Positions 1 through 7,358 of a stretch of DNA of 64,000 nt are shown here, piece by piece (positions within the stretch are counted from its first letter, which is position 1; each line of letters begins with the position of its first letter). The notes beneath the pieces are model-generated. The model was given only the letters and a program-made list of their open reading frames with translations. It had not been told where the DNA came from and did no database searches. Made by a program: the position numbers and the translations under genes. This stretch comes from Clostridiales bacterium (GTDB lineage: Bacteria > Bacillota > Clostridia > Oscillospirales > CAG-272). The DNA is taken from positions 108,923-172,922 of the forward strand of contig JAAZIU010000022.1 in the NCBI GenBank assembly GCA_012800735.1, read 5' to 3'.

Positions 1-828
1 TTCGCCTGATGCGAAGTAGAGAACCGAGCCTAAAGTGGTTTGAGCCATTGTGCCGAAGCGGTCATGCTCGCGGGTAATTTGATTGTCGCCGTTGATATCG
101 CCGCCGACGGCCTCGTTGTGCGCCATATATTTCTCAATCGTCCAGACGCCGTCAAAAATCAGGTCGTAAGGGCTTTCAAGACCGAACTCCTCCACCATGT
201 TCTTGTTGAAGAAGAAGACGCGGGTGCCTTTATTGTCAACGATGAATATATCTCCGGCAGCGTAGTAGTTTTTGAAGCCGATGCTCAGCGAATTGTTCAT
301 CATCTTCGACCACCAGGGCTGTTCGAGATCAATGTGCTCAACGGCGTTAAGGTCGTAGAGCATGCCTCCGACGGCGATGGCGCCCGAGTCATAAACGTTA
401 CAGACTATCGCGTCAAAGCTGTCGTCGCCGGCGGTGATGAAAGTCTTCAGCTGCGAAGCCACCTGGGTGTCGTCGCTCTTGATTACCGTTAGGTTCACGT
501 TGTAGGTTTCCTCGATGTAGTTGGTGCGTTCCAGAATTGCGTCGTTTACCAGATCGCCGTCGGCTTCTTCGGCGATGATGTCGATCGCCGACCAGACGCC
601 GTCATATATGCGTCCGTAGAAAGTTATCGTCTCGCCGCCGAAATCGCGGTCGGGCAGGTTTGCCGAGACGCGGGTGATTTCGGTGATTTCGGCCTGTGCT
701 TGCGTTTCGGCAGCGCCGGTGACCGGAGCGTTGTTGTCGGCTCCGCCGCCGCAGGAGGCGAGCAGCGCCGCCGTTATCATAATAACCGCCGCTAAAAGCG
801 AAGCTGCGCGCAGTTTCGTAAATTTCAT
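1..828 (-). CDS. Extracellular solute-binding lipoprotein, C-terminus cut by window edge
   Basis: Only the first 276 codons are visible; the gene runs off the left edge. Residues 1-25 form a lipoprotein signal ending in LLASC, with Cys26 as the predicted lipidated residue, followed by a low-complexity Ala/Thr/Glu linker. The mature domain opens with LPDRDFGG (about 58-65), a phrase shared with the lipoproteins at 7359-8864 and 52820-54331. An EF-hand-like loop (DINGDNQITREHD) near the visible end also recurs in the paralogues. The likely role is capture of an oligosaccharide or glycoside outside the membrane for an ABC importer, but no permease or ATPase is visible here. The start is ATG at 828 behind GGAGA. 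A TTGATA-17-TATAAT promoter lies at 866-894. The family call is solid; the ligand is unknown. Confidence 0.85.
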   Translation of the reverse strand, partial: MKFTKLRAASLLAAVIMITAALLASCGGGADNNAPVTGAAETQAQAEITEITRVSANLPDRDFGGETITFYGRIYDGVWSAIDIIAEEADGDLVNDAILERTNYIEETYNVNLTVIKSDDTQVASQLKTFITAGDDSFDAIVCNVYDSGAIAVGGMLYDLNAVEHIDLEQPWWSKMMNNSLSIGFKNYYAAGDIFIVDNKGTRVFFFNKNMVEEFGLESPYDLIFDGVWTIEKYMAHNEAVGGDINGDNQITREHDRFGTMAQTTLGSVLYFASGE

Positions 829-865
829 GGTTTTTCTCCGTGATTAATATTATTTTGACTTAATT

Positions 866-894
866 ATTATAACATTTTCCGGCGCGAATATCAA
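866..894 (-). promoter_or_regulatory. Promoter of the solute-binding protein gene
   Basis: On the reverse strand, -35 TTGATA (889-894) and -10 TATAAT (866-871) are separated by 17 bp. This predicts a start about 30 nt upstream of the ATG at 828. The -35 overlaps the stop codon of the small frame at 891-1010. Confidence 0.8.
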
Positions 895-1010
895 GCCTTG
901 CTTTCTAAAATCAATTCAGCGGAAAGCAGCCGGTTTGCGATATCCCGCTTCTGCGCGTCTGTCTGGAAGGATTGGTTTTTATCATCGGTTCGTATGCGGT
1001 CATCCGTCAT
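891..1010 (-). CDS. Possible 39-residue small protein (uncertain)
   Basis: A short reverse-strand frame begins MTDDRIRTDD and ends ILESKA. It is hydrophilic and I do not recognise it. It lies in the leader that would be made from the promoter at 1042-1070, with GAGAGG directly before the ATG, which is closer than an ideal Shine-Dalgarno. Its stop overlaps the -35 of the solute-binding protein promoter. It could be a small regulatory or leader product, or chance. Confidence 0.3.
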   Translation of the reverse strand: MTDDRIRTDDKNQSFQTDAQKRDIANRLLSAELILESKA

Positions 1011-1195
1011 ACCTCTCGCTTACGCATTCCGTCACGGTATAGTTATATAAGGCTTTAAGCCCGAAGTCAAATATCACAAATTCACTATATAATATTATCG
1101 TTTTTTTAATATGATTTTACCGAGACGTATATAATCATTTTCACCAAAGTTTGATTTTAAATTTAACTTTTTATGTGTATGTCATACATAGGGAC
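1011..1195. other. Intergenic stretch between divergent genes
   Basis: Apart from the promoter-like site at 1042-1070 this stretch is AT-rich with no recognisable coding frame. Together with 829-1010 and 1225-1329 it forms the 500-bp divergent gap between the solute-binding protein and the NYN gene. Confidence 0.5.
1042..1070 (-). promoter_or_regulatory. Second upstream promoter on the reverse strand
   Basis: -35 TTGACT (1065-1070), 17-bp spacer, -10 TATAAC (1042-1047). It would give a long leader of about 200 nt before the solute-binding protein gene and would cover the small frame at 891-1010. Confidence 0.5.
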
Positions 1196-1224
1196 TTGAA
1201 TTTTTCGCAAAAATGTAGTATGAT
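1196..1224 (+). promoter_or_regulatory. Promoter of the NYN-domain gene
   Basis: -35 TTGAAT (1196-1201), 17-bp spacer, -10 TATGAT (1219-1224). The predicted start near 1231 leaves a leader of about 100 nt. The leader opens almost immediately with GGAGGTG and a six-codon frame (ATG at 1245, TAG at 1263). Confidence 0.65.
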
Positions 1225-1329
1225 ATTCAGCGGAGGTGATAAGAATGAAAAACTCTTTTCCATAGCTATACGGCTTGAATACCGCCGCTATAAATCTATA
1301 TCAAAAAATCAAACAAAGGAGGATTTAGT

Positions 1330-2688
1330 ATGACGGATGAAGGCAGATATTCAAACAGTACTTTTGACATAATATCGAGAACCGCATATCTTATCGGAGT
1401 TCCGAAGCGGATATTTGAAAACGAATTTGAACCGCCGAAAATTGAAATCTACGAGGAATTAAGCGGAGAAAAGAACGCAAGAATAATAAGAAACCTTTGT
1501 ATGCTCCGGACGGCGATAGAAAAGAATTTTAAATACATAAACGAAGCCATGCGCTTCGATTTCCGGGATATTACCACCCTCGGCGAGTACCTTCCGACCG
1601 AATGTTTCAAAGAACTTGCCGAAGACGGCGTCCGACTCACCCTGAGAGCCGGAGCGAAGTTATACGAATATGTGACAGAGATCAACAAAAACATTTCAGA
1701 CAGAATCAACAACTGCAAAAACCTATATCCGATTTGGATAAACTGGGACTATATCCGCGACCTTTTTATAATGCCGGACGGCCTTACGATGCAGGGAACG
1801 CAGAAAGCGGCGGACAAATATTACGCGAACCAAAATTATTATCCCTATCAGGTATACTTTAATTGGAACGAACCCGCCGACTGCGGAAATATACTTTATA
1901 ACGACAAAAAATTCGTCTGGCTGCTTTATTCCTGGCATAACGACAAATTCACCGATTACAGCCGCGTTTCCGACGTCGGTTCCTACACCAAAAACAACAT
2001 TTACGACTTAATAAACGCAAGCGCGAAGACGGTTTTCGTCGTCGACTGCGAAAACTCCGACCCATATAAACTCTGCGCGTCGCTTACCAATCTCGACCAG
2101 GAAATAATGCAGAAAGTCAGCCGGATAATCCTGTTCGACGACGTTCACGCCGCCACCGCGTGGAGCATCCTCGAAAGCTACACCGATATTCCGGTCGAGT
2201 ATATGATGATCGAGCGGCTCAAGTCGAACAAATCGCTTGTCGATATCAAGCTGACCGCGAGAGCCTGCGAGGAGTTTTACAAAAACAACGTCGACTCTTT
2301 CGTTATCGTATCAAGCGACTCCGACTATTGGGGGCTTATCTCGTCGCTTCCCGACGCGAAATTTCTCGTCATGGCGGAGCACGAAAAATGCGGACCGGAT
2401 ATCCGCCAGGCCCTCTCGGAAAAAGGGATATTCTACTGCTTCATCGACGACTTTTATTCCGGCAACAGCCAGGATATCAAACTTACGGCGCTGATGAAAG
2501 AAATGTATAGGTATCTTGACGAAAACCTCCGTCTTAACGTAAACGTAATGCTGAACACGGCGATGACAAACACGAGAATCGAGATGTCCCCGTCGGAAAG
2601 ACAGCAGTTTTACGACAAATACATCCGAAACATGACGCTGCATATCGATGACGAAGGATATATATCGGTAGAGCTAGGCAGAAAATGA
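1330..2688 (+). CDS. NYN/PIN-like domain protein (putative RNA nuclease)
   Basis: A 452-residue protein with a central-to-C-terminal NYN (LabA/DUF88-type PIN-like) core. The first acidic strand is TVFVVDCENSDPYK and a later strand reads IVSSDSDYWGLIS, the paired Asp motifs that hold metal in this nuclease fold. The N-terminal ~200 residues are not recognised and may bind substrate or partner. NYN proteins are known or proposed RNases in RNA processing and sometimes in phage defence; which applies here cannot be told. The ATG at 1330 has a strong AAAGGAGG site. The gene stands alone behind its own promoter, faces the DUF3021/LytTR pair convergently, and is followed by a bidirectional terminator. 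Confidence 0.75.
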   Translation: MTDEGRYSNSTFDIISRTAYLIGVPKRIFENEFEPPKIEIYEELSGEKNARIIRNLCMLRTAIEKNFKYINEAMRFDFRDITTLGEYLPTECFKELAEDGVRLTLRAGAKLYEYVTEINKNISDRINNCKNLYPIWINWDYIRDLFIMPDGLTMQGTQKAADKYYANQNYYPYQVYFNWNEPADCGNILYNDKKFVWLLYSWHNDKFTDYSRVSDVGSYTKNNIYDLINASAKTVFVVDCENSDPYKLCASLTNLDQEIMQKVSRIILFDDVHAATAWSILESYTDIPVEYMMIERLKSNKSLVDIKLTARACEEFYKNNVDSFVIVSSDSDYWGLISSLPDAKFLVMAEHEKCGPDIRQALSEKGIFYCFIDDFYSGNSQDIKLTALMKEMYRYLDENLRLNVNVMLNTAMTNTRIEMSPSERQQFYDKYIRNMTLHIDDEGYISVELGRK

Positions 2689-2761
2689 ATAACCTGCGTT
2701 CAGCGGGTTATTCTGCGCCGTTTTGAAGTTTAGTCATTTTTGATATTATTTCGAAGAAAGA

Positions 2762-2800
2762 AACCCCCGCCGTCAGTCGGTTTGACAAACGGCGGGGGTT
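2762..2800. terminator. Bidirectional rho-independent terminator
   Basis: A 12-bp GC-rich stem (AACCCCCGCCGT / ACGGCGGGGGTT) sits between convergent genes. Reverse-strand reading is followed by a T-rich stretch, so it should end the LytTR-DUF3021 transcript; forward reading has a weaker T tract. A smaller stem lies at about 2687-2713, directly at the NYN stop. Confidence 0.8.
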
Positions 2801-2819
2801 GTTGACTTAAAATGCTGAA

Positions 2820-3284
2820 TTAATTGGTTTTGGTTCCGGATTTTAATCCCTTATTCAGGTCATCGACCTTTTTTCTCGTGGCTGCGTACTGAGCCAGCCA
2901 GATTACGGCGTAGATGACGACGAAAATACCGATGTAGCTGAGCACTCCGAAGACAGAGCGGTGCATCCAGCGCATTAAATATGCGACCGGCAGGGTTGCC
3001 CCGACGACTACAACGAAGTGTACCGCAGTCTGCTTCAGTATGCTCCAGTCTTCAATCAGCCAGATCGCGGTTGACCCGCCGAATACGGCGCCGTAAACAA
3101 GCGAAACTACCGCCTGAACCGCGACTGCGTTAAGCTCGCCGCCGAGCGCTTCGGCAAGCGCCGGCACGACCGGATAGAAATTGCCGTCGCCTATGAAAAA
3201 CGAGATGAACAGCGGGATAAGATAGGTTATCGAAAGGCCTATCGGCGCGCCCAGAAGCGCAAAGTTTACAAATTTCTTTTTCAT
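2820..3284 (-). CDS. DUF3021 family membrane protein
   Basis: A 154-residue protein with four hydrophobic segments (about 8-30, 53-75, 85-103, 112-133) and a basic C-terminal tail, matching DUF3021. This family is typically encoded next to a LytTR DNA-binding protein, and the pair is thought to act as a membrane-linked sensor or antagonist with its regulator. Here it follows the LytTR gene by 12 nt with an AGGAGG site, so the two are co-transcribed. Terminator at 2762-2800. The signal sensed is unknown. Confidence 0.85.
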   Translation of the reverse strand: MKKKFVNFALLGAPIGLSITYLIPLFISFFIGDGNFYPVVPALAEALGGELNAVAVQAVVSLVYGAVFGGSTAIWLIEDWSILKQTAVHFVVVVGATLPVAYLMRWMHRSVFGVLSYIGIFVVIYAVIWLAQYAATRKKVDDLNKGLKSGTKTN

Positions 3285-3296
3285 GTTGATTCCTCC

Positions 3297-3785
3297 TTAA
3301 ATTCCTAAAACTTTCTTGATTTTTGATACGTAACGTCTTGATACATAAGCGGCATCGCCGTTTTTAAGCATAACCATAATAGTTCCGGCAAGGCTTAAAT
3401 CAAAGCTTTCCGCCTGATTCAGATTGATTATCTCGGAATTTGATATCCGGACAAATCCTTCCCCGTTGCTGCAAAGCCGCCCTTCAAGTTCATACAGCCG
3501 CAGCCGCAGGATAAATTCCCTGCCTTTTGTCTGTGCGTATACCTTTCCGCCCGATGAGTAGACCCTGATTATCTCTTTTGTCGGCAGCAGCACCGCCCTG
3601 TCTTCGGAAAATCCCGCGATGAATCCCGGAGCGCCTTCGTATGAGGCGGTTTCGTCGACCGGCGGTCCGGTATCTGTTTCCCCGATAAGCCGCGTTATCC
3701 GCTCGACTTCCTCGGTTATCCTGTCGGTGAAGATTACCAAACGCGGTTCCTTCGCCGTCTCGTCGATTTTGATTTCAATCTTCAT
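3297..3785 (-). CDS. LytTR DNA-binding domain transcriptional regulator
   Basis: A 162-residue protein without a receiver domain. The C-terminal ~100 residues carry a LytTR-type fold (an IIRVYSSGGKVYAQT strand pair, then RISNSEIINL and the closing YVSRRYVSKIKKVLGI). The N-terminal ~60 residues are a short unassigned region. I chose ATG 3785 (MKIEIKID) because AAGGGGG stands 7 nt upstream; an in-frame start at 3818 would lie in the leader. It forms an operon with DUF3021, a known module in Bacillota that often autoregulates. Its promoter lies within the first of three tandem repeats (3841-4180), each carrying an identical -35/-10 pair. Confidence 0.88.
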   Translation of the reverse strand: MKIEIKIDETAKEPRLVIFTDRITEEVERITRLIGETDTGPPVDETASYEGAPGFIAGFSEDRAVLLPTKEIIRVYSSGGKVYAQTKGREFILRLRLYELEGRLCSNGEGFVRISNSEIINLNQAESFDLSLAGTIMVMLKNGDAAYVSRRYVSKIKKVLGI

Positions 3786-3840
3786 GCGTTTACCCCCTTT
3801 CATTGACATTTTAAGCAATGATGTTTGTTCTTTCGTTGAT

Positions 3841-4180
3841 TATATTATATCTTTTTTCCGGTTTTGTTTCAAGCGATTTTCGATAGGTGGTCGTTTTTGA
3901 GGCATAACCGGCAAATTTGCTTTCCCCCGCGTTTTTTTGAATCGGCGGCTTGGCTGCGCCGGTCTTTCGCTTTGTTGTGTATATTATATCGTCTTTCCGG
4001 TTTCGTTTCAAGCGTTTTGCGATAGGCGGTCGTTTTTGAGGCATAACCGGCAAATTTGCTTTCCCCCGCGTTTTTTTGAATCGGCGGCTTGGCTTGCGCC
4101 GGCCTTTCTCTTTGTTGTGTATATTATATCGTCTTTCCGGTTTTGTTTCAAGCGTTTTTCGATAGGCGGTTGTTTTCGGG
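3841..4180 (-). repeat. Three tandem ~140-bp repeats, each carrying a promoter
   Basis: The same sequence block occurs three times with copies starting at 3841, 3980 and 4120 (periods 139 and 140 bp); the third is partial. On the reverse strand each copy contains TTGAAA-17-TATAAT: 3844-3872, 3983-4011 and 4123-4151. All three point at the LytTR-DUF3021 operon. Copies differ by a few substitutions and one indel. Internal frames through the repeats look like artefacts of the periodicity. This fills most of the 519-bp gap before the yjbQ-like gene. Confidence 0.9.
3844..3872 (-). promoter_or_regulatory. Proximal LytTR operon promoter
   Basis: -35 TTGAAA (3867-3872), 17-bp spacer, -10 TATAAT (3844-3849) on the reverse strand. 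It predicts a leader of about 50 nt to the ATG at 3785. Two further identical promoters lie upstream in the tandem repeats. Confidence 0.8.
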
Positions 4181-4247
4181 GGATAGTCGGCGCAAAATAC
4201 CGGTTTTCTCAATTAATTCAATTAATTGGTTTTGCTTCGCAAAACTA

Positions 4248-4276
4248 TTGACATTTTTTTCTTCAAACTGTATAAT
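4248..4276 (+). promoter_or_regulatory. Promoter of the YjbQ-family gene
   Basis: Consensus TTGACA (4248-4253), 17 bp, TATAAT (4271-4276). The dyad TTTTGC-ttc-GCAAAA abuts the -35, and the stretch CGCAAAACTATTG is repeated exactly at the promoter of the SLH protein gene (13069-13081). Confidence 0.85.
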
Positions 4277-4304
4277 ATATAAAAAAGAGATAGGGAGAAA
4301 CGCC

Positions 4305-4934
4305 ATGGAATTCAAAGTCGTTCAAAAGGAAATTAAACTTCAGTCCCGCGGGTGGATGCCGACTTTTCACTGCATCACCCCGGACGTGCGAAAGATAGCC
4401 GAGGAGTCGGGGATAAAAAACGGCACCTGCGCCGTCGTGTCGCATCACACCACCTGTTCCGTCATGATTCAGGAAGCCAGCCACGATATAAACAGCTTCG
4501 ACCTCGAGTATCTGCAGATGGACTTGCTTGAAATCATGCGCAAAATAGCCCCCGACTACACGGAAGAAGGGCAGTATCACCATCCGGGACCGGTTCACCT
4601 GCAGTTCGGCCGCTATGTGAATGAGCCGGGAGATTTTACCTCGATGAACACCGACGGCCATCTCCGCTCCGTCTTCTTGGGCCGCTCCGAGACAATTACC
4701 GTCATTGACGGCAAGCTGGATTTAGGTGAGTTCGCGCATATCTTCTTCATCGACTGGGACCGCGTCCGCGCCCGCCCGCGCAAAGCGCTTGTGACGGTAA
4801 TGGGCACCACCGAAGATATCGGCTCAAGGGAATACAACGGCGGCGAAGTGGTGAATACACTTCGGAAATATACCGACGAGGAAAAGGCGTATATGCCGGA
4901 GTTTGATTTGCAGCTTAAGGACAGGATGAAGTAA
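4305..4934 (+). CDS. yjbQ: YjbQ (UPF0047) family protein
   Basis: A 209-residue protein of the YjbQ/UPF0047 family, annotated elsewhere as a secondary thiamine-phosphate synthase; the physiological role is uncertain. Family signatures are SHHTTCSVMIQEA near residue 50 and the C-terminal LRSVFLGRSETITVIDGKL followed by RPRKALVTVMG, where conserved His and acidic residues line the putative active site. Usual members are 130-140 residues. This one carries an insert around residues 75-110 and a C-terminal tail after TEDIGS. ATG 4305 has AGGGAG upstream; an in-frame upstream start at 4089 would precede the promoter and is rejected. Single-gene unit with its own promoter and a terminator at 4982. 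Confidence 0.82.
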   Translation: MEFKVVQKEIKLQSRGWMPTFHCITPDVRKIAEESGIKNGTCAVVSHHTTCSVMIQEASHDINSFDLEYLQMDLLEIMRKIAPDYTEEGQYHHPGPVHLQFGRYVNEPGDFTSMNTDGHLRSVFLGRSETITVIDGKLDLGEFAHIFFIDWDRVRARPRKALVTVMGTTEDIGSREYNGGEVVNTLRKYTDEEKAYMPEFDLQLKDRMK

Positions 4935-4981
4935 GGGACGCGGCGGGAATTGGAGATTGATTAGGAATTGAAGAAAAAAAG

Positions 4982-5009
4982 AAAGCCTCCCGCGGCGGGG
5001 GGCTTTTTT
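4982..5009 (+). terminator. Rho-independent terminator after yjbQ
   Basis: A 12-bp stem AAAGCCTCCCGC / GCGGGGGGCTTT with a one- to two-base loop, followed by a T run. Confidence 0.85.
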
Positions 5010-5048
5010 GGGTGGGGGAGACAGGGAATAAAGAGTGTTAATCAAATG

Positions 5049-6074
5049 TTATATTTCCCGCTCTATTTTTTCTTGGAGATATTTTAATTTATGCTCTAAA
5101 TCATCAAATAGTGTTGATTCATTTATTTGCAGATAATCTAATTCTTTTAGAATATTCCGTTTTGATTCTTGGGGAATTTTAAGTTTGTAGTTTCTATAAC
5201 CAATTTTAATGTCATTATATTCTTCATATTCATCATCTCCACTATTTGATTTGTTTAGTTTAAAGAAAGGAAATGGAGTAAATGAGTAAGATTTATCTTT
5301 ATTACTGCCCCATTTTTCTACTTGCATATCAGGCAAATAAAAAGCTCCTTGCTGAGCAATTAATCTGGGATTGTTTCTTTTTGGTGTTACTGCTGTTCCC
5401 GGAATAAATAACTTATCAATTAGATTATTTATTTCATCTGATTTGTTTATTTCGTCTTCTATAGTGTTTTTAGAATTACAAATTTCACTAGATATTATTT
5501 TGATACGATTTAAAATCTCTATAATAGTATTTTCGAAATAAAAAAAATCATAAGGTATCTTCTCAAAATAGGTTATAACATTGTATGCACTCATTACAAA
5601 AGATGATGCATCAAAAATATATTCCATCATACTTTCTACATAATTACTATGTGGGAAATATGAATTTGCATTGTCAAAAATATATAGAGCCCCATCCTTG
5701 CTTTCCTTGTCATTCTTCCCATTATTTTCATTGCAAGCAAAGTATAGTGCCACCAGTGGGTTTTCTGTCAAGTCTAACAGTCTTGTTTTCATTCCATAAT
5801 GCTGCAATTTAACTAAAATCGAGAATTTATCTAAACCCTCAAATTCTTCCGGAAACATATTCATCGATTCTAAAATAAGAGATTCTTCTTTAATAAAAGT
5901 ATTATCCCTGTATAAAGAAGGAATTAATGTCCATTTATAGTTTGACTGTCCTCTAAAATATCTTCTTATTTTTGATTCTGAATTTCGCGGGAATATTTTT
6001 CCTAATCTTTTTATAGATTCTATAACTTCTATAACATCACTAACAGAATTAATCTCACATTTAATGTTATCCAT
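5049..6074 (-). CDS. FRG-domain protein, AT-rich
   Basis: A 341-residue protein with the FRG domain, named for its Phe-Arg-Gly motif: YFRGQSNYKWTLIPSLYRD at about 40-58, then VKLQHYGMKTRLLDLTENP with following LYFAC, and RLIAQQGAFYLPD near 240. FRG proteins are scattered singletons of unproven biochemistry and often sit in mobile or defence-associated loci. ATG 6074 is preferred over the GTG at 6083 because TAGGTGG lies five bases before it. Base composition is much richer in A and T than the flanking genes, with AAA/ATA/TTA-type codons, which suggests recent transfer. It lies immediately downstream of tRNA-Leu(UAG), read in the same direction. No partner gene is visible. Confidence 0.8.
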   Translation of the reverse strand: MDNIKCEINSVSDVIEVIESIKRLGKIFPRNSESKIRRYFRGQSNYKWTLIPSLYRDNTFIKEESLILESMNMFPEEFEGLDKFSILVKLQHYGMKTRLLDLTENPLVALYFACNENNGKNDKESKDGALYIFDNANSYFPHSNYVESMMEYIFDASSFVMSAYNVITYFEKIPYDFFYFENTIIEILNRIKIISSEICNSKNTIEDEINKSDEINNLIDKLFIPGTAVTPKRNNPRLIAQQGAFYLPDMQVEKWGSNKDKSYSFTPFPFFKLNKSNSGDDEYEEYNDIKIGYRNYKLKIPQESKRNILKELDYLQINESTLFDDLEHKLKYLQEKIEREI

Positions 6075-6165
6075 ATCTACCACCTATCCCAAACATTCAC
6101 CTTTTAAAATACAGCGACTAAATTCTGGCTGCTATTCCGAGCAACCCCCACCCGCCAAAAACCCA

Positions 6166-6205
6166 AGAAAACAGTTGTCACCCGTTTCCTCGACAACTGT
6201 TTTCT
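6166..6205 (-). terminator. Terminator after tRNA-Leu(UAG)
   Basis: A perfect 14-bp inverted repeat (AGAAAACAGTTGTC / GACAACTGTTTTCT) with a 12-nt loop lies 4 nt beyond the tRNA 3' end. Reverse-strand reading continues into a short T tract. Confidence 0.75.
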
Positions 6206-6209
6206 CATC

Positions 6210-6293
6210 TGGTGCGGGCAACAGGGATCGAACCTGCATATCTTCGATACAAGATCCTAAATCTTGCGCGTCTGCCAATTCCGCCATGCCCGC
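6210..6293 (-). tRNA. tRNA-Leu (anticodon UAG)
   Basis: On the reverse strand an 84-nt cloverleaf starts GCGGGCATGGCGGAATTGGC and ends TGCCCGC-A-CCA with CCA encoded. The acceptor arm GCGGGCA/TGCCCGC pairs fully, the anticodon stem CAAGA/TCTTG encloses TTTAGGA (anticodon TAG), a long variable arm typical of Leu is present, and the T arm reads GTTCGATCC. A consensus promoter is at 6302-6330. Confidence 0.95.
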
Positions 6294-6301
6294 GTGCGAT
6301 A

Positions 6302-6330
6302 ATTATATCACAAAACGCGGGCGGTGTCAA
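6302..6330 (-). promoter_or_regulatory. Promoter of tRNA-Leu(UAG)
   Basis: Perfect TTGACA (6325-6330), 17 bp, TATAAT (6302-6307) on the reverse strand, placing the start a few bases before the mature tRNA 5' end. Confidence 0.88.
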
Positions 6331-6341
6331 GAATTATCGAC

Positions 6342-7304
6342 TTAAACCCAGCCCTTGTCGGAGAAATCGTGTTCGCGCAGGCGGGCGTATTCTTCGTCGG
6401 TTATCTGGATGACCGTGCCGTGCTTGTAGCCGTAGGGAAAGCTGAACCGGCCGGGTTTTGCCGGCTCAAATACGCCGGTTTCGATGTCGCCGACAAACGC
6501 CCGATACCCCTGCGCCGGGCCGGGGCGGCCGTAGTAGTCAAGGAAGAGGACGAATTCGCCGTCGGACGCGCCATTCGGGAAAAATCCGGTCGGCCCTTCG
6601 TAGAGGTTGTATTCGATCTTCTCCATCGACAAGTCAAAGGCGGGTATCGGCTCGAAAGATCCCGTCGGGGAATCGCCGCGCAGCAGCCGCGGGCGGGACG
6701 GCCTGCCGGCATCGGCGGATTTTAAGAAGAGGTAATATCCGCCTTTATACTCAAACATCGCCGAGTCGATTATGTCGCAGGAGGGGTCCCGGTAAAGCGG
6801 TTTCGGGTCGGAAAAACTTACAAAATCGCTCGTCGTGACGTAATATATCGCCTTGCTGCCCCAGCCGTTGTCGACGTTCGACGCCGAGAAATGCACTATG
6901 TATCCGCCATCCGGCAGCCGGTTTATATCCGGCGCCCAGACGCAGCCGAAGCCCTCCGGCGCTACTTCGACGAGGGTCTGCTTCGAGAAATTTACAAGGT
7001 CGGGGGTCGTCCATTTGGAAAGGCAGCGGGAGCCGCGGCGGGAAAGGGTCTGCCAGAGATTTTCGCCGCCCCTGTCTCCGCGTATGTGGTAGGAAAGGCT
7101 GAGGTCGGTCGAGAGGATGACAAATCCGTCGTCCGTCCGGATTCCGGCGTGGTCGCGGGTGCCGAGGCGTCCCCTATAGCTCCAGAGCAGCGGCGCGCCG
7201 CCGTTGAGGCTCTCCCAGCGAAAGCCGTCGGGGGAGACGCCGAAATAGACCTGTTCGCCGTCCGGCGTCGATTTTTCGCGAAAATGAAGAAATAGATACG
7301 GCAT
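6342..7304 (-). CDS. GH43-like five-bladed beta-propeller glycosidase
   Basis: A 320-residue cytoplasmic-looking protein (no signal peptide) resembling glycoside hydrolase family 43/117-type propellers. WAPDINRLPDGGYIVHFSAS is the typical blade motif with the pKa-modulating Asp, and NLYEGPTGFF carries a Glu in the position of the general acid. The N-terminal blade has FGVSPDGFRWE and DHAGIR, a candidate for the base Asp. Such enzymes remove arabinose, xylose or galactose from oligosaccharides. ATG 7304 and GTG 7313 are both possible starts; GGACAGG favours 7304. It sits 54 nt behind the solute-binding lipoprotein gene on the same strand, consistent with import and intracellular hydrolysis. 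Exact specificity unknown. Confidence 0.72.
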   Translation of the reverse strand: MPYLFLHFREKSTPDGEQVYFGVSPDGFRWESLNGGAPLLWSYRGRLGTRDHAGIRTDDGFVILSTDLSLSYHIRGDRGGENLWQTLSRRGSRCLSKWTTPDLVNFSKQTLVEVAPEGFGCVWAPDINRLPDGGYIVHFSASNVDNGWGSKAIYYVTTSDFVSFSDPKPLYRDPSCDIIDSAMFEYKGGYYLFLKSADAGRPSRPRLLRGDSPTGSFEPIPAFDLSMEKIEYNLYEGPTGFFPNGASDGEFVLFLDYYGRPGPAQGYRAFVGDIETGVFEPAKPGRFSFPYGYKHGTVIQITDEEYARLREHDFSDKGWV

Positions 7305-7358
7305 TGTTTTCACCTGTCCTTTTTATTTCGGGTGAGATTTTTGTTTTAGGGAGAACGG

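Noticed and set aside
40..492. Forward reading frame of 150 codons at the left end
   Set aside because: It lies antisense to the solute-binding lipoprotein and has no ribosome site; the reverse-strand protein has clear family features.
1151..1333. 60-codon forward frame before the NYN gene
   Set aside because: It contains the promoter (1196-1224) of that gene and has no start signal.
3811..4251. Repetitive reading frames on both strands in the tandem promoter block
   Set aside because: Their periodic protein sequence simply mirrors the 140-bp DNA repeat; the block holds promoters and no ribosome sites.
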